This document shows, piece by piece, positions 49,835 to 59,500 of a stretch of DNA of 64,000 nucleotides. Under the pieces are notes generated by a model. It was given only the letters and a program-made list of their open reading frames with translations. It was not told the DNA's origin and ran no database searches. Both the position numbers and the translations under genes were made by a program. The first letter of the stretch is position 1, and each line of letters starts with the position of its first letter. The DNA lies in the NCBI RefSeq assembly GCF_040720935.1, contig NZ_JBFDAE010000002.1:124001-188000 (forward strand), in the 5' to 3' direction. The DNA is from Jejuia sp040720935 (GTDB lineage: Bacteria; Bacteroidota; Bacteroidia; Flavobacteriales; Flavobacteriaceae).

Positions 49835-51022
49835 TTATAGTTTTAGGTCTTTGTTGGCAATTAACACTATTTTTTTGTTATTTAAGTCTGTTGTAAAAAA
49901 CAGATAGTTTTCACCTCCATCTTTTATTTTGAATTTTTTACGGATATTTTGAACCGACTCAGGGAAATTTCTAGTGGTGATGTTTGCTTTTTTAATTCTT
50001 AATTTGTTGATTTCCTTTTTATTATAAGAAATAGCTTTTTCAATTCTGAAAGTTCTTCCCGGGAAACCAATTAACGATTCTGAAGTATATAAATGCGAAT
50101 GTTGATGTAATTTGAAAACACCTAATTGTTTTGAAACCTGATTGAAAGCTCCAGATTTAAGGATTGCAGAATTTGGTTCGTATAAATAGGTTAGGGGATT
50201 ATTGAAACTTGCAATACTATCTTTTTCATCTTTTAATTTGAAGTTAAATTTTTCATCTTGAGTAGATTTTAAATTAACAGTTTCAATGGCAATAGAATCA
50301 TTATAGCCATTTTTCAAGATCCATAATAACTCTTTAACTTCATTGTTTACAGCTACCACATGAATAGTCTTAACGTTTTCTAATTCGCTAATGCCAGAAG
50401 AAATGTCCAGTAAAGGCGATGTTTTTAGCATCACATTTTTTGAATGACTAAACAATACCTTTAAATTTTCAGGAATATTGGGTAGGCAATCCTTCAAAAA
50501 GAAAACTTTTCCTCTGGTATCGTGACGTCTGGAAGGGTCACTATAAATCCAGTCAAAATCTGTGTTTTCTCTTTTCAAATAATCAATACCATCTGTGTTT
50601 ATGGTTTTAATATTTGAAATTTCAAGTTGTTTGCAATTGTGATTTACAATTTCAGAAAGCGACTTATTTATTTCGGTATGAACAACATTTTCAAATTGTT
50701 TTGAAAAATAAAAAAAGTCAACACCAAAACCTCCGGTGAGGTCGATAATACTTTTTCCACTAATTAATTCTGACTTATATTTTGCAGTAATTTCAGAAGA
50801 GGTTTGCTCAATATTTAGTTTATTTGGATAGTATATGTTTTCACAATGAAACCAAGTGGATAGTTTGTTTTTGCATCGCTTTTTGGCTTCAATTTGTTCA
50901 ATTATTTCAGAAGTAGCAACATTAGGAAATGATGTTCCTTTTAAAAGAATAGTGCTCATGTCAGAATTTAAATTATTTGTTATAAATTCCTGAATTTCAG
51001 TATTTAAAATGTGATTATTCAA
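49835..51022 (-). CDS. THUMP-like class I SAM-dependent methyltransferase
   Basis: Predicted nucleic-acid methyltransferase, 395 aa. The SAM motif I is KSIIDLTGGFGVDFFYFSKQ (about residues 90-109), with motif IV as DWIYSDPSRRHDTRGKVF (D-P-S-R). The C-terminal region is the THUMP-like domain (RTFRIEKAISYNKKEINKLR, ITTRNFPESVQNIRKKFK). Substrate unknown, probably tRNA or rRNA. It is downstream of the AI-2E gene by 7 bp and the pair form an operon. Confidence 0.85.
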   Translation of the reverse strand: MNNHILNTEIQEFITNNLNSDMSTILLKGTSFPNVATSEIIEQIEAKKRCKNKLSTWFHCENIYYPNKLNIEQTSSEITAKYKSELISGKSIIDLTGGFGVDFFYFSKQFENVVHTEINKSLSEIVNHNCKQLEISNIKTINTDGIDYLKRENTDFDWIYSDPSRRHDTRGKVFFLKDCLPNIPENLKVLFSHSKNVMLKTSPLLDISSGISELENVKTIHVVAVNNEVKELLWILKNGYNDSIAIETVNLKSTQDEKFNFKLKDEKDSIASFNNPLTYLYEPNSAILKSGAFNQVSKQLGVFKLHQHSHLYTSESLIGFPGRTFRIEKAISYNKKEINKLRIKKANITTRNFPESVQNIRKKFKIKDGGENYLFFTTDLNNKKIVLIANKDLKL

Positions 51023-51029
51023 ATGAAAA

Positions 51030-52118
51030 CTATAAGTCTTTAGTGAGCTTCTTTACAATCTTGTTTTCTGATAAAAAGGCTTTTGAAATCACCTTAATAG
51101 CTGTGTAAGCAGGTACGGCAATTATCAATCCAATAACTCCGAACAAAATACCTGTAATAAGTATCACTAGGAAAATTTCAAGAGGATGCGACTTTACACT
51201 TTTTGAGAAAATTATAGGCTGACTTCCAAAATTATCAACCAACTGCCCGATGATAAAAACTAAAAGGACCCAAAGGGTTTTTGGTAAAATTACGTCGCTA
51301 AAACTTTCGCCCAAGTTACTTGTCATAGTTAAAGTTAACATCAAGCCAGCACCAATTAAAGGACCCACATACGGGATTAAATTTAAAAGCGCACAAAGGA
51401 AAGCGATGACGATTGGGTTTTCTACCCCAATGATTAACAGCCCAATAGTGTAAATGATGAACAGAATCAATATTTGAAAAATTAAGCCCACAAAATAGCG
51501 CGATAATAAATCTTTAATTTTTGTGGAAGATGTTTTCCAGTTAGATTCCTTTCTGTCCGGAATAAAGGTTAGAATGCCATTTTCAAACAGTTTACTGTCT
51601 TTCAAAAAGAAGAAAGAAATAAATAACACCGAAAATAAACCAATGCTAAAACTCCCCAAACCACTTATTATTGAATTTAAAAAATCGGGGATTAACGAAA
51701 AATCTATTTTAGATAATAAATCTGATTCTTTTAAAGACTGCTCAACATCAATTTGATACAAATCGAAATACGTGACGATTTCGACGTATAAGTCTTCAAT
51801 ATTCCCCTGTAATTCTTCAATATTTAACAGCGATAAATTATGTCCTTGTTTTAGCACTAGAGGAATAAATAAACCTACTAATCCAGCAAAAATGCCTAAT
51901 AAAATAACTATTGTTACCACGACGGCTATTGTGTTCCTAAACTTTAATTTATGTTCTAAAAACAGTACAATAGGTCTCCCGATTAAAGAGATAACAGCGG
52001 CAATAGCAACATAGCCAATAACGGATTGGATTTGATACAAGAAATATAACAACAGCGCAATACCGCAAATAATGCCGACTGCTTTTAAAATACCGTTTGA
52101 AATGGTGTTGGAATTCAT
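51030..52118 (-). CDS. AI-2E / PerM family transporter
   Basis: Integral membrane protein of 362 aa with about eight helices and the long hydrophilic segment between helices 3 and 4 typical of the family. The C-terminal signature FLCALLNLIPYVGPLIGAGL is clear. Relatives include AI-2 exporters and Na+/H+ antiporters, so substrate is not assigned. Confidence 0.87.
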   Translation of the reverse strand: MNSNTISNGILKAVGIICGIALLLYFLYQIQSVIGYVAIAAVISLIGRPIVLFLEHKLKFRNTIAVVVTIVILLGIFAGLVGLFIPLVLKQGHNLSLLNIEELQGNIEDLYVEIVTYFDLYQIDVEQSLKESDLLSKIDFSLIPDFLNSIISGLGSFSIGLFSVLFISFFFLKDSKLFENGILTFIPDRKESNWKTSSTKIKDLLSRYFVGLIFQILILFIIYTIGLLIIGVENPIVIAFLCALLNLIPYVGPLIGAGLMLTLTMTSNLGESFSDVILPKTLWVLLVFIIGQLVDNFGSQPIIFSKSVKSHPLEIFLVILITGILFGVIGLIIAVPAYTAIKVISKAFLSENKIVKKLTKDL

Positions 52119-52175
52119 GTGGTAAATATAAACATTGAAACTTGAAGCATAATGACCAAAATTGGAAATTTTTTG

Positions 52176-52208
52176 AGACCTGTCAGGTTTTAAAATCCTG
52201 ACAGGTCT
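52176..52208. repeat. Intergenic palindrome
   Basis: AGACCTGTCAGG (52176-52187) and CCTGACAGGTCT (52197-52208) form a perfect 12-bp stem with a nine-base loop. It lies between two minus-strand genes and can act as a terminator of the methyltransferase gene only in reverse; similar palindromes are common in flavobacterial intergenic DNA. Confidence 0.7.
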
Positions 52209-52219
52209 GCAGCTAAATG

Positions 52220-52720
52220 CTACATTAGTTGCTTAGTAATTTCGTAAAGTACAATATTAGTTGCTTGCACAACGTTCATACTGCTATTCTGGCCAAACAT
52301 ATCAATATGAATGATAGCGTCTGATGCTTCTAAAATAGCGTCTGAAACCCCAAAATTTTCATCGCCGATAACTAATACAATTGGTTTTTCTTTTGAAAAT
52401 TTGAATTTGTGAATGGGTTTACTAGTTTCAGTTATTTCAAGTGAAATAATTTGATAATCATCACTTTTAAATTGTTTTACAACTTCTAAAGCAGATTTTT
52501 CTATCTGAAAATTAACGACCTTTTCGGTAGCTCTGGATGTTTTTGTCATTTTTCTGCCAAAAGTGATATTATTGCCACAAAGAATTAGTTTTTCAACACC
52601 AAAAGCATCAGCAATTCTAAATAAACTCCCAATGTTTGGAGCGTTTGTAACGTTATCGCAAACCAACATAATTGGAAATGTTTTTGATTGAAAATTAGTG
52701 TTGTAGTGAGTGAGTTGCAT
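52220..52720 (-). CDS. SpoU/TrmH-type RNA 2'-O-methyltransferase
   Basis: SPOUT-fold RNA ribose methyltransferase, 166 aa (no extra N-terminal RNA-binding domain). Motifs: VCDNVTNAPNIGSLFRIADA (motif 1, with catalytic Arg), LVIGDENFGVSDAIL (motif 2) and IDMFGQNSSMNVVQATNIVL (motif 3). Target is probably a tRNA or rRNA position; it cannot be pinned down. Confidence 0.9.
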   Translation of the reverse strand: MQLTHYNTNFQSKTFPIMLVCDNVTNAPNIGSLFRIADAFGVEKLILCGNNITFGRKMTKTSRATEKVVNFQIEKSALEVVKQFKSDDYQIISLEITETSKPIHKFKFSKEKPIVLVIGDENFGVSDAILEASDAIIHIDMFGQNSSMNVVQATNIVLYEITKQLM

Positions 52721-52726
52721 AAATTA

Positions 52727-52758
52727 GTTGGAAGTTGGAAGTTGGAAGTTGGAAGTTA
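52727..52758. repeat. Heptanucleotide tandem repeat
   Basis: Four to five head-to-tail copies of TTGGAAG just upstream of the SpoU gene start, followed by CCCCCTATGGGGG (about 52777-52789). Likely slipped-strand repeat that might vary between strains. Confidence 0.7.
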
Positions 52759-52800
52759 GCAGTTGAGTAGGCATTCCCCCTATGGGGGTTAGGGGGCTTT

Positions 52801-53442
52801 TCAATTCTCAAAAGCATACTTCACAATATTAGCACCCATTTTAAGCGCCTTTTCCCTAACATCTTCGGGATCGTTGTGTACTTCTGGATCTTCCCAACCG
52901 TCGCCTAAATCGCTTTCAAGAGTAAAAAGCAATACCAGTCTATCTTCATGGAAAATACCGAATGCTTGAGGACGTTTACCATCATGTTCATGAATTTTTG
53001 GTAACCCGTTAGGGAATTTATAGGCGATATTAAATATAGCATGGTTTTTTGGAATTTCAACCAAATCCTTATTTGGAAATACTTTTTTAAGTTCTTTTTT
53101 TAAAAATTCCTCGAGACCATAGTTATCGTCTATATGCAGAAAACCCCCAGAGATTAAGTAGTTTCTCAAGTTTTCAGCATCTTCTTCACTAAAAAACACA
53201 TTGCCATGTCCCGTCATATGCACTAAAGGAAACTGAAATAGTTCAGGACTTCCCGTTTCAACGGTTTGGGGTTTAGGCTTTATTTTTGTTTTGATGTTTT
53301 TATTACAAAATTCTATCAGATTAGGTAAGGATGTTGGATTGCCATACCAATCGCCACCCCCTTTGTATTTTAAAACGGCTAATTCTTGAGAGAACAGGAC
53401 GATAGAAAAGAGAAAAAAGAAAAGAGATAAAACCGATTTCAT
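52801..53442 (-). CDS. DUF4159 domain protein
   Basis: Exported protein of about 213 aa with a signal peptide (MKSVLSLFFFLFSIVLFSQ) from ATG at 53442; starts at 53463 or 53475 would lengthen the N terminus. The DUF4159 domain fills the rest: VHMTGHGNVFFSEEDAENLR, YLISGGFLHIDDNYGLEEFL, and KNHAIFNIAYKFPNGLPKIH. It belongs to a flavodoxin/glutamine-amidotransferase-like fold of unknown function. Last gene of the parvulin-rsmE-DUF4159 run. Confidence 0.85.
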   Translation of the reverse strand: MKSVLSLFFFLFSIVLFSQELAVLKYKGGGDWYGNPTSLPNLIEFCNKNIKTKIKPKPQTVETGSPELFQFPLVHMTGHGNVFFSEEDAENLRNYLISGGFLHIDDNYGLEEFLKKELKKVFPNKDLVEIPKNHAIFNIAYKFPNGLPKIHEHDGKRPQAFGIFHEDRLVLLFTLESDLGDGWEDPEVHNDPEDVREKALKMGANIVKYAFEN

Positions 53443-53464
53443 AAACAATAATTTTCTGCCCATT

Positions 53465-54172
53465 TTAGATTTCATTTGTAAGCGCTACCGAATGGCATGC
53501 AACAATAGCAGCAGTTTCGGTGCGTAATCTTGTGTTTCCCAAAGTTACAGGAATAAATTTGTTTTCGAGAGCCATTTCAATTTCACTTAAACTAAAATCG
53601 CCTTCGGGCCCTATTAAAATAGTAATATCTGTTTTTGGTCGAATCTCTGATTTTAGAGATTTTCTATCGGTGTCTTCGCAATGTGCGATGAATGATTGTC
53701 CGTTAAAATCTTGGTTTACAAACTCTTTAAGGCTAATAGCATCATTTAATTTGGGTAAATAACACGATAAAGATTGTTTCATGGCCGATTGCAAAATACG
53801 TTCAAAACGCTCTGGTTTAATCACTTTACGCTCGTTATGATCGCAGATAATAGGAGTGATGCTGTCAATCCCAATTTCGGTAGCCTTTTCTAGAAACCAT
53901 TCGTAGCGGTCGTTCATTTTTGTTGGAGCGACTGCCAAATGCAACTTATAATCTTTTTTGGGGTGTTTTACTTTCGAAATAATACCCGCAGTACATTTGT
54001 TGTTACTTATAAACGAAATTTTGGCAGTAAACAACCATCCTTTACCATTGGTAATATGCAATTCGTCGCCAATAGATTTACGCAATACTTTAACGATATG
54101 TTTGCTTTCTTCTCTTGAAAAAGAAAAATCGCTAGAATCTTGATTAATATCTTGGCTGTAAAAAAGCTGCAT
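53465..54172 (-). CDS. rsmE: 16S rRNA (uracil-1498-N3) methyltransferase RsmE
   Basis: SPOUT-class rRNA methyltransferase, 235 aa, methylating U1498 of 16S rRNA. N-terminal PUA-like domain (about 1-70, SREESKHIVKVLRKSIGDEL) and C-terminal SPOUT knot with ILIGPEGDFSLSEIEMAL and VTLGNTRLRTETAAIVA. Its ATG overlaps the parvulin stop (TAATG). Confidence 0.93.
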   Translation of the reverse strand: MQLFYSQDINQDSSDFSFSREESKHIVKVLRKSIGDELHITNGKGWLFTAKISFISNNKCTAGIISKVKHPKKDYKLHLAVAPTKMNDRYEWFLEKATEIGIDSITPIICDHNERKVIKPERFERILQSAMKQSLSCYLPKLNDAISLKEFVNQDFNGQSFIAHCEDTDRKSLKSEIRPKTDITILIGPEGDFSLSEIEMALENKFIPVTLGNTRLRTETAAIVACHSVALTNEI

Positions 54173-54810
54173 TATTCTACAGGTTCAACAATTTTTAAAA
54201 CTTTTATTTCTGAAATTTCTTTAGGTTCAAAAGTTTGAAGCACTAAATAATACGCCTTTTTTAAAGGAATATCTATTGTGTACATATCATCTAATGCATG
54301 TTGTTCTGAAACTACGGCATTTTCTAAATCTGGATACATATGGCCTGCAACAAACCAGCCAGTATCTCCGCCTCTTTTTGCATTGTCATCCATGGAGTAT
54401 TGATTCGCCAAGGCATTAAAAGGTGTGCCGTTGTTGTACTTTTTTATTAAATTCTCTCGAAGTTCATTGATGCTCTCCGAAGTATATTTAGAACCATCTA
54501 AATAAATATAAGAGACTCTGTAATAGGGTGTGCTATTCTTTTCTAGAATCTTATATAAGGTTTTATCGTATTCAGTAGTAACCGATTTTACGTTTCCTTT
54601 TTCAAGTTTAAACAAAGTTTTCGCTAATTGTGTTTTATGTTTTTCTTCATTAAAAGTGAATATTTTACTATTAAAAGCATATTTGTCTTCAATGAATTGT
54701 TTTGCTTGTTCTTGGGTTTCAATAGACGTTAAAGCTTCTTCTGTATTATTTTGAGCGACTACAAGTGTAGAGGTTAAAAGGAAAATGTAGGTAAGTAGGT
54801 GTTTTTTCAT
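54172..54810 (-). CDS. Parvulin-type peptidylprolyl isomerase, secreted
   Basis: Exported PPIase of the PpiC/SurA rotamase type, 212 aa from ATG at 54810, where a signal peptide begins (MKKHLLTYIFLLTSTLVVAQ). The rotamase core is ANQYSMDDNAKRGGDTGWFV through VVSEQHALDDMYTIDIPLKK. Likely periplasmic folding helper. First gene of the run with rsmE and the DUF4159 gene. Confidence 0.85.
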   Translation of the reverse strand: MKKHLLTYIFLLTSTLVVAQNNTEEALTSIETQEQAKQFIEDKYAFNSKIFTFNEEKHKTQLAKTLFKLEKGNVKSVTTEYDKTLYKILEKNSTPYYRVSYIYLDGSKYTSESINELRENLIKKYNNGTPFNALANQYSMDDNAKRGGDTGWFVAGHMYPDLENAVVSEQHALDDMYTIDIPLKKAYYLVLQTFEPKEISEIKVLKIVEPVE

Positions 54811-54928
54811 GGTGTTTATTTTAAATTTTTTCAAATTTAATTTTTAAAGTGTAGGATAAATTTCAGAATGGAATAAGTTTTTAAGAATTTGTTGTTTACA
54901 ACTTATTTCGACGTTTTGATATTTTGAC

Positions 54929-55138
54929 TCACACCTCTCTTAATACCTCTTTGTTAGGAGGGAAACTGTTGGGTATGAGTTTGCACTCTATGAATGAAAG
55001 ATTAAGAGTGGATAAAAAAATAAGTAAATGTTTAGTTTCTTCAGATTTTAATAAGTTCAAGAAATAACACCCGAACGAAGTAAAACAAAACCCATAAAAA
55101 ATGGCTTCAAAAAGTAAAATGGTTAATTCATTTTCCAA
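54929..55138 (-). CDS. Small hydrophobic protein (69 aa), uncertain
   Basis: A short product with one hydrophobic segment (LTILLFEAIFYGFCFTSFGC) overlapping the end of the next gene by 11 bp. It could be the true partner of the 74-aa protein, or the frameshifted remainder of a longer ancestor. Not recognised. Confidence 0.4.
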   Translation of the reverse strand: MENELTILLFEAIFYGFCFTSFGCYFLNLLKSEETKHLLIFLSTLNLSFIECKLIPNSFPPNKEVLREV

Positions 55139-55352
55139 ATCGTTTAATTATTTTAGAAAGTAAAAAAGAAATAAAACCAATAAAAAATAACACTAATGAC
55201 AATAATCTAAGAGCATGATAGTGTGCTATCACAAAATACGTATCGTGAACATTTATATCGATAACTTTCTCAGAATTGGAATAAAACAAACTAATAATAA
55301 AAATTATAATAGCTGATATCCAAAACCAAATATGAGGTTTATTAAATCTCAT
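55128..55352 (-). CDS. Two-helix membrane protein with a COX1-like motif
   Basis: A 74-aa protein with two membrane helices joined by a loop DINVHDTYFVIAHYHALRLL. This loop closely resembles the heme-copper oxidase subunit I motif HDTYYVVAHFHYVL, whose two His residues serve as metal ligands. No other oxidase part is present, so it is a small stand-alone relative or a relic. Its gene starts 3 bp after the tsaD stop, in the same direction. Confidence 0.6.
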   Translation of the reverse strand: MRFNKPHIWFWISAIIIFIISLFYSNSEKVIDINVHDTYFVIAHYHALRLLSLVLFFIGFISFLLSKIIKRFGK

Positions 55353-55355
55353 AAC

Positions 55356-56378
55356 CTAAATCTTCAATCTAGCTGAGGCCATCACATCCTGTTTCGCAAA
55401 ATCGCCTTCTAAATACTTTAAATATCCAACAATAGCTATCATAGCAGCATTATCGGTAGTGTATTCAAATTTTGGGATGTAAGTTGTCCATCCAAATTTT
55501 TGTTCGCCATCCTTCAGCGCTTGTCTAATCCCAGAATTTGCCGAAACACCACCACCAATAGCAATATGCATAATGCCGGTTTCCTTAGATGCTTTCTTCA
55601 ATTTTTCAATTAAAATACCAATGATTGTATATTGAATAGATGCGCAAATGTCATTTAAATGTTCTGCTATAAAATTAGGATTCGTTTTTACTTCCTTTTG
55701 AATAAAATAAAGAATGGCTGTTTTTAAACCAGAAAAACTAAAGTTTAAACCATCAACCCGTGGTCTCGTAAAAGGAAACGCTTTTGGATTTCCCAATCTT
55801 GCACGTTTGTCAATTTCAGGTCCTGCGGGATAACCGAGACCTAAAATTTTTCCGCTTTTATCAAAGGCCTCTCCAACAGCATCATCTATGGTTTCGCCTA
55901 TAACTTTCATTTCAAAATAATTATCCACCCTAACAATTTGGGTATGTCCGCCAGAAATAGTCATCGCTAAAAAAGGAAAAGGTGGTTTGTTAAATCCGTC
56001 TTCTTCAATGAAATGAGCCAAAATATGCGCTTGCATGTGGTTCACATCAATCAAAGGAATATTTAAACCATATGCCAAAGATTTCGCGAATGATGTGCCT
56101 ACCAACAAACTCCCCATTAATCCAGGGCCTCTTGTAAAAGCTACGGCATGCAATTGTGCTTTAGTAATCCCTGCTTTTTCTATAGCTTGGTGCACTACTG
56201 GAACTATATTTTGTTGGTGCGCTCTAGACGCCAATTCGGGTACTACACCGCCGTAGTCGCCATGTATTTTTTGACTTGCCACAACATTGCTTAAAATTTT
56301 ACCGTTGTGTATCACAGAAGCAGAGGTGTCATCGCATGAAGACTCAATTCCAAGGATAAAAATATTTTGTTCAGCCAT
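55356..56378 (-). CDS. tsaD: tRNA N6-threonylcarbamoyladenosine transferase TsaD
   Basis: Catalytic subunit for t6A37 modification of ANN-decoding tRNAs, 340 aa. ASKHA-fold motifs: LGIESSCDDTSASVI, the metal-binding HMQAHILAH (His-x3-His), MTISGGHTQIVRV and AIGGGVSANSGIR. Length is normal. Divergent from tamB across a 150-bp region. Confidence 0.95.
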   Translation of the reverse strand: MAEQNIFILGIESSCDDTSASVIHNGKILSNVVASQKIHGDYGGVVPELASRAHQQNIVPVVHQAIEKAGITKAQLHAVAFTRGPGLMGSLLVGTSFAKSLAYGLNIPLIDVNHMQAHILAHFIEEDGFNKPPFPFLAMTISGGHTQIVRVDNYFEMKVIGETIDDAVGEAFDKSGKILGLGYPAGPEIDKRARLGNPKAFPFTRPRVDGLNFSFSGLKTAILYFIQKEVKTNPNFIAEHLNDICASIQYTIIGILIEKLKKASKETGIMHIAIGGGVSANSGIRQALKDGEQKFGWTTYIPKFEYTTDNAAMIAIVGYLKYLEGDFAKQDVMASARLKI

Positions 56379-56528
56379 TAGTTAATATTAGGCACAATAA
56401 TTGTTAATTTTGGAAACAAGTAAACAGCTGTTTCCTTAAAGAAATTCGTAAATACAAAACTAGGCATTATTTAGTTTCTAAGTAGTGGAAGTTTTTGTGT
56501 TTATTCAAACCAATTTTAATATTTAGAA

Positions 56529-59500
56529 ATTATCAAAAGAGTACTCAAAATACTATTAAAAATTGTAGCTATCCTTTTGCTGCTGTTTGTTATTTTGGTA
56601 CTAATGCTTTCCATTCCAGCAGTACAAACCAGTCTTGGTAAATCTGTAACCAAGCGCCTTAACGAAGATTTTAAGACCAACATTAATATTGAAAGAGTAG
56701 GATTGCAGTTTAATGGTGATGTGGAGCTTAAAAATATTTACATCGAAGATTTTAAACAAGATACACTTATAAGTATTAAAGAATTAAACACTTCAATATT
56801 GAGTTTTCCCAATTTAATTAACGGACAATTGGTGTTTGGGGATATTGATATCATGGATTTGGTGTTCAATATAAAAACCTATAAAGGTTACGATGAAACA
56901 AATCTTGATATTTTCGTAGAAAAATTAGAGGGCGATAACCCTACCAAGGGCGGTAGCAGTTTCTTGTTGTCTTCTAGTGATGTTTCTATTTATAACGGAA
57001 TTTTTAGATTACTGGACGAAAATAGAGAAACCACAAAAGTTCTTGAGTTTTATGATTTAAATATCAATGCCACTAATTTTTTAATTAATGGGAGTGATGT
57101 TAGTACAAGAATCAATACGCTTTCTTTTGTAGATACCAGAGGTGTAACTGTAAAGAATATGATGACCAATTTTGTTTACACGCGGTCTCATATGATTTTT
57201 GACAAGCTACAGCTTAAAACAGAAAATTCTATTTTAAAGGGCGATTTAAAATTTCTATACAAAAGGGAAGATTTACGTTTTTTTGTAGATAAAGTAAAAA
57301 TTGAAGCTTCATTTAAAGAGTCTAATGTGCTTTTGAATGAATTGAATACGTTTTATAACGAATTTGGACAACATCAACATACTAAATTCAACGTCAATCT
57401 TTCAGGAACATTGAATGATTTACATGCCGAAAACTTACAACTTACCACCAGTACCAACACAAAAGTTTATGGCGATTTAGATTTTAAAAACCTGTTTAGT
57501 AAAGCAACTGACGATTTTTCGATGCATGGTAGATTTAGCAACCTTACATCAACTTACCGAGATTTAAAGGCTTTATTGCCAAATGTTTTGGGTGCATCTA
57601 TACCTTCTTCCTTTGATAGATTAGGGAAGTTTCGAATAAAGGGAAATTCTCAAATTACCGCTTCAAAAGTAAAGGCAGACATTACGATTGATACCGATTT
57701 GGGTTTTATAGATTCAGATTTGAGCATCACAGAAGTAAACGATATTGATAATGCCAAATATAATGGAAAACTCATCCTAAAAGAATTTGATTTGGGTACT
57801 TTTCTTGAAGACCCAAAAGTAGGTACTGTATCTGCAAACATTGATGTTAACGGACGCGGTTTTGTTGCTAAAACTATTGATACGGAAGTTACAGGCGATG
57901 TATTTCAAATTGTTTACAATGCCTATAACTATCAGAAAACCAAAGTGTCAGGAAAAATCAAGAACGGCATTTTTGATGGTATTTTAATAGTGAATGATAG
58001 AAACCTACAGCTAAATTTTAATGGTTTGCTGGATTATTCTGGAGCAATAAATAAATATGATTTTGAAGCAAAGGTGGATTATGCCAATTTAAATGCATTG
58101 AATTTTGTGAAAAAAGACAGTATTTCAATTTTTAGAAGTACTGTTAATATGAATATGAATAGCAGCAATTTGGATGATGCCTATGGTAGAATTACGTTTA
58201 GAAACACCTCCTATAAAAATGAAAATGACACTTATAATTTCAAAAGGTTTAAGATAGCATCACGTTTTGAGGGCAAAACTCGATTTATAGAAATAGATTC
58301 TCCCGAAATTATAGAAGGTGGGATTAGTGGCGAGTTTGTAATAAACGATTTGATAAAGCTTATTGAAAACTCTTTGGGAAACATTTATACGAATTACATT
58401 CCGAATAAAGTTGCCGATAACCAGAAAATAAACTTCAATTTTAAAATTTATAATAAAATAATAGAGGTTTTTTATCCTAAGATAGAATTGGGTAAAAACA
58501 CATTTGTACGTGGTAGGGTAGAGAGTGATGCCCAAAAATTCAGGTTGACCTTTAAATCGCCGCAAATAAAACTGTTGGATAATTTTGCAAAAAACGTAGA
58601 GATCCAGGTAGATAATAACAATCCTGTTTTTAATACCTATGTGGAAGTAGATAGTATTAACACGAAATATTACAACACCTCAAAATTCAATTTAATTAAT
58701 GTTACTGTAAACGATACGCTTTTTATGCGTTCAGAATTTACTGGAGGAAAACGAAATAACGATAAATTCAATCTCAGTTTTTACCATACCATTAATAAGG
58801 ATAATAATTCTGTTGTAGGTTTTAAAACATCCGATGTAACCGTTAAAAATTTCAAATGGTTTATTAATGGCGATGATGATAAATTCAATAAGATAGCTTT
58901 CAGTAAAGATTTGAGTTATATCAATATTGACAGATTAAAAATAAATCACGGTAAAGAGGAAGTACGGCTTTCAGGGTTCTTAAAAGATTCTACCGAAAAA
59001 GATTTAAAACTGAATTTCAAAAATGTACGGCTTTCTAAAATCACACCAGATGTTGATAGTTTATTGCTCACAGGAAATGTAAATGGTAAGTTGGACATTC
59101 TTCAGAAAAACGGGAGCTATTTACCAAATTCTAGCATTGTAGTTAGCGATTTTAGAGTGAATAAGTTTCTGTTAGGAGATTTTAGGGCGAACATTGTTGG
59201 AAATGAAGATTTAACAAATTACAAAGTAGATGTAAGTATTGATAATGATATTGAAAAGTCGTTCAAGGCGATTGGTGATATTAGCGTGAGCGGAAAGAAT
59301 GCTAATATGGATGTAGATGTAACGTTTGATAAATTTAACCTTATTCCATTAAATCCTTTACTGGTAGATGTTTTGTCAAATATTAGAGGAGAAGTTACGG
59401 GAAAAGCAAACGTAGTTGGCAGCGTAAACAAGCCAGAGATTAATGGCGACTTACGATTAGATAGATCAGGGTTTACCATTCCTTTCTTAAATGTAGATTA

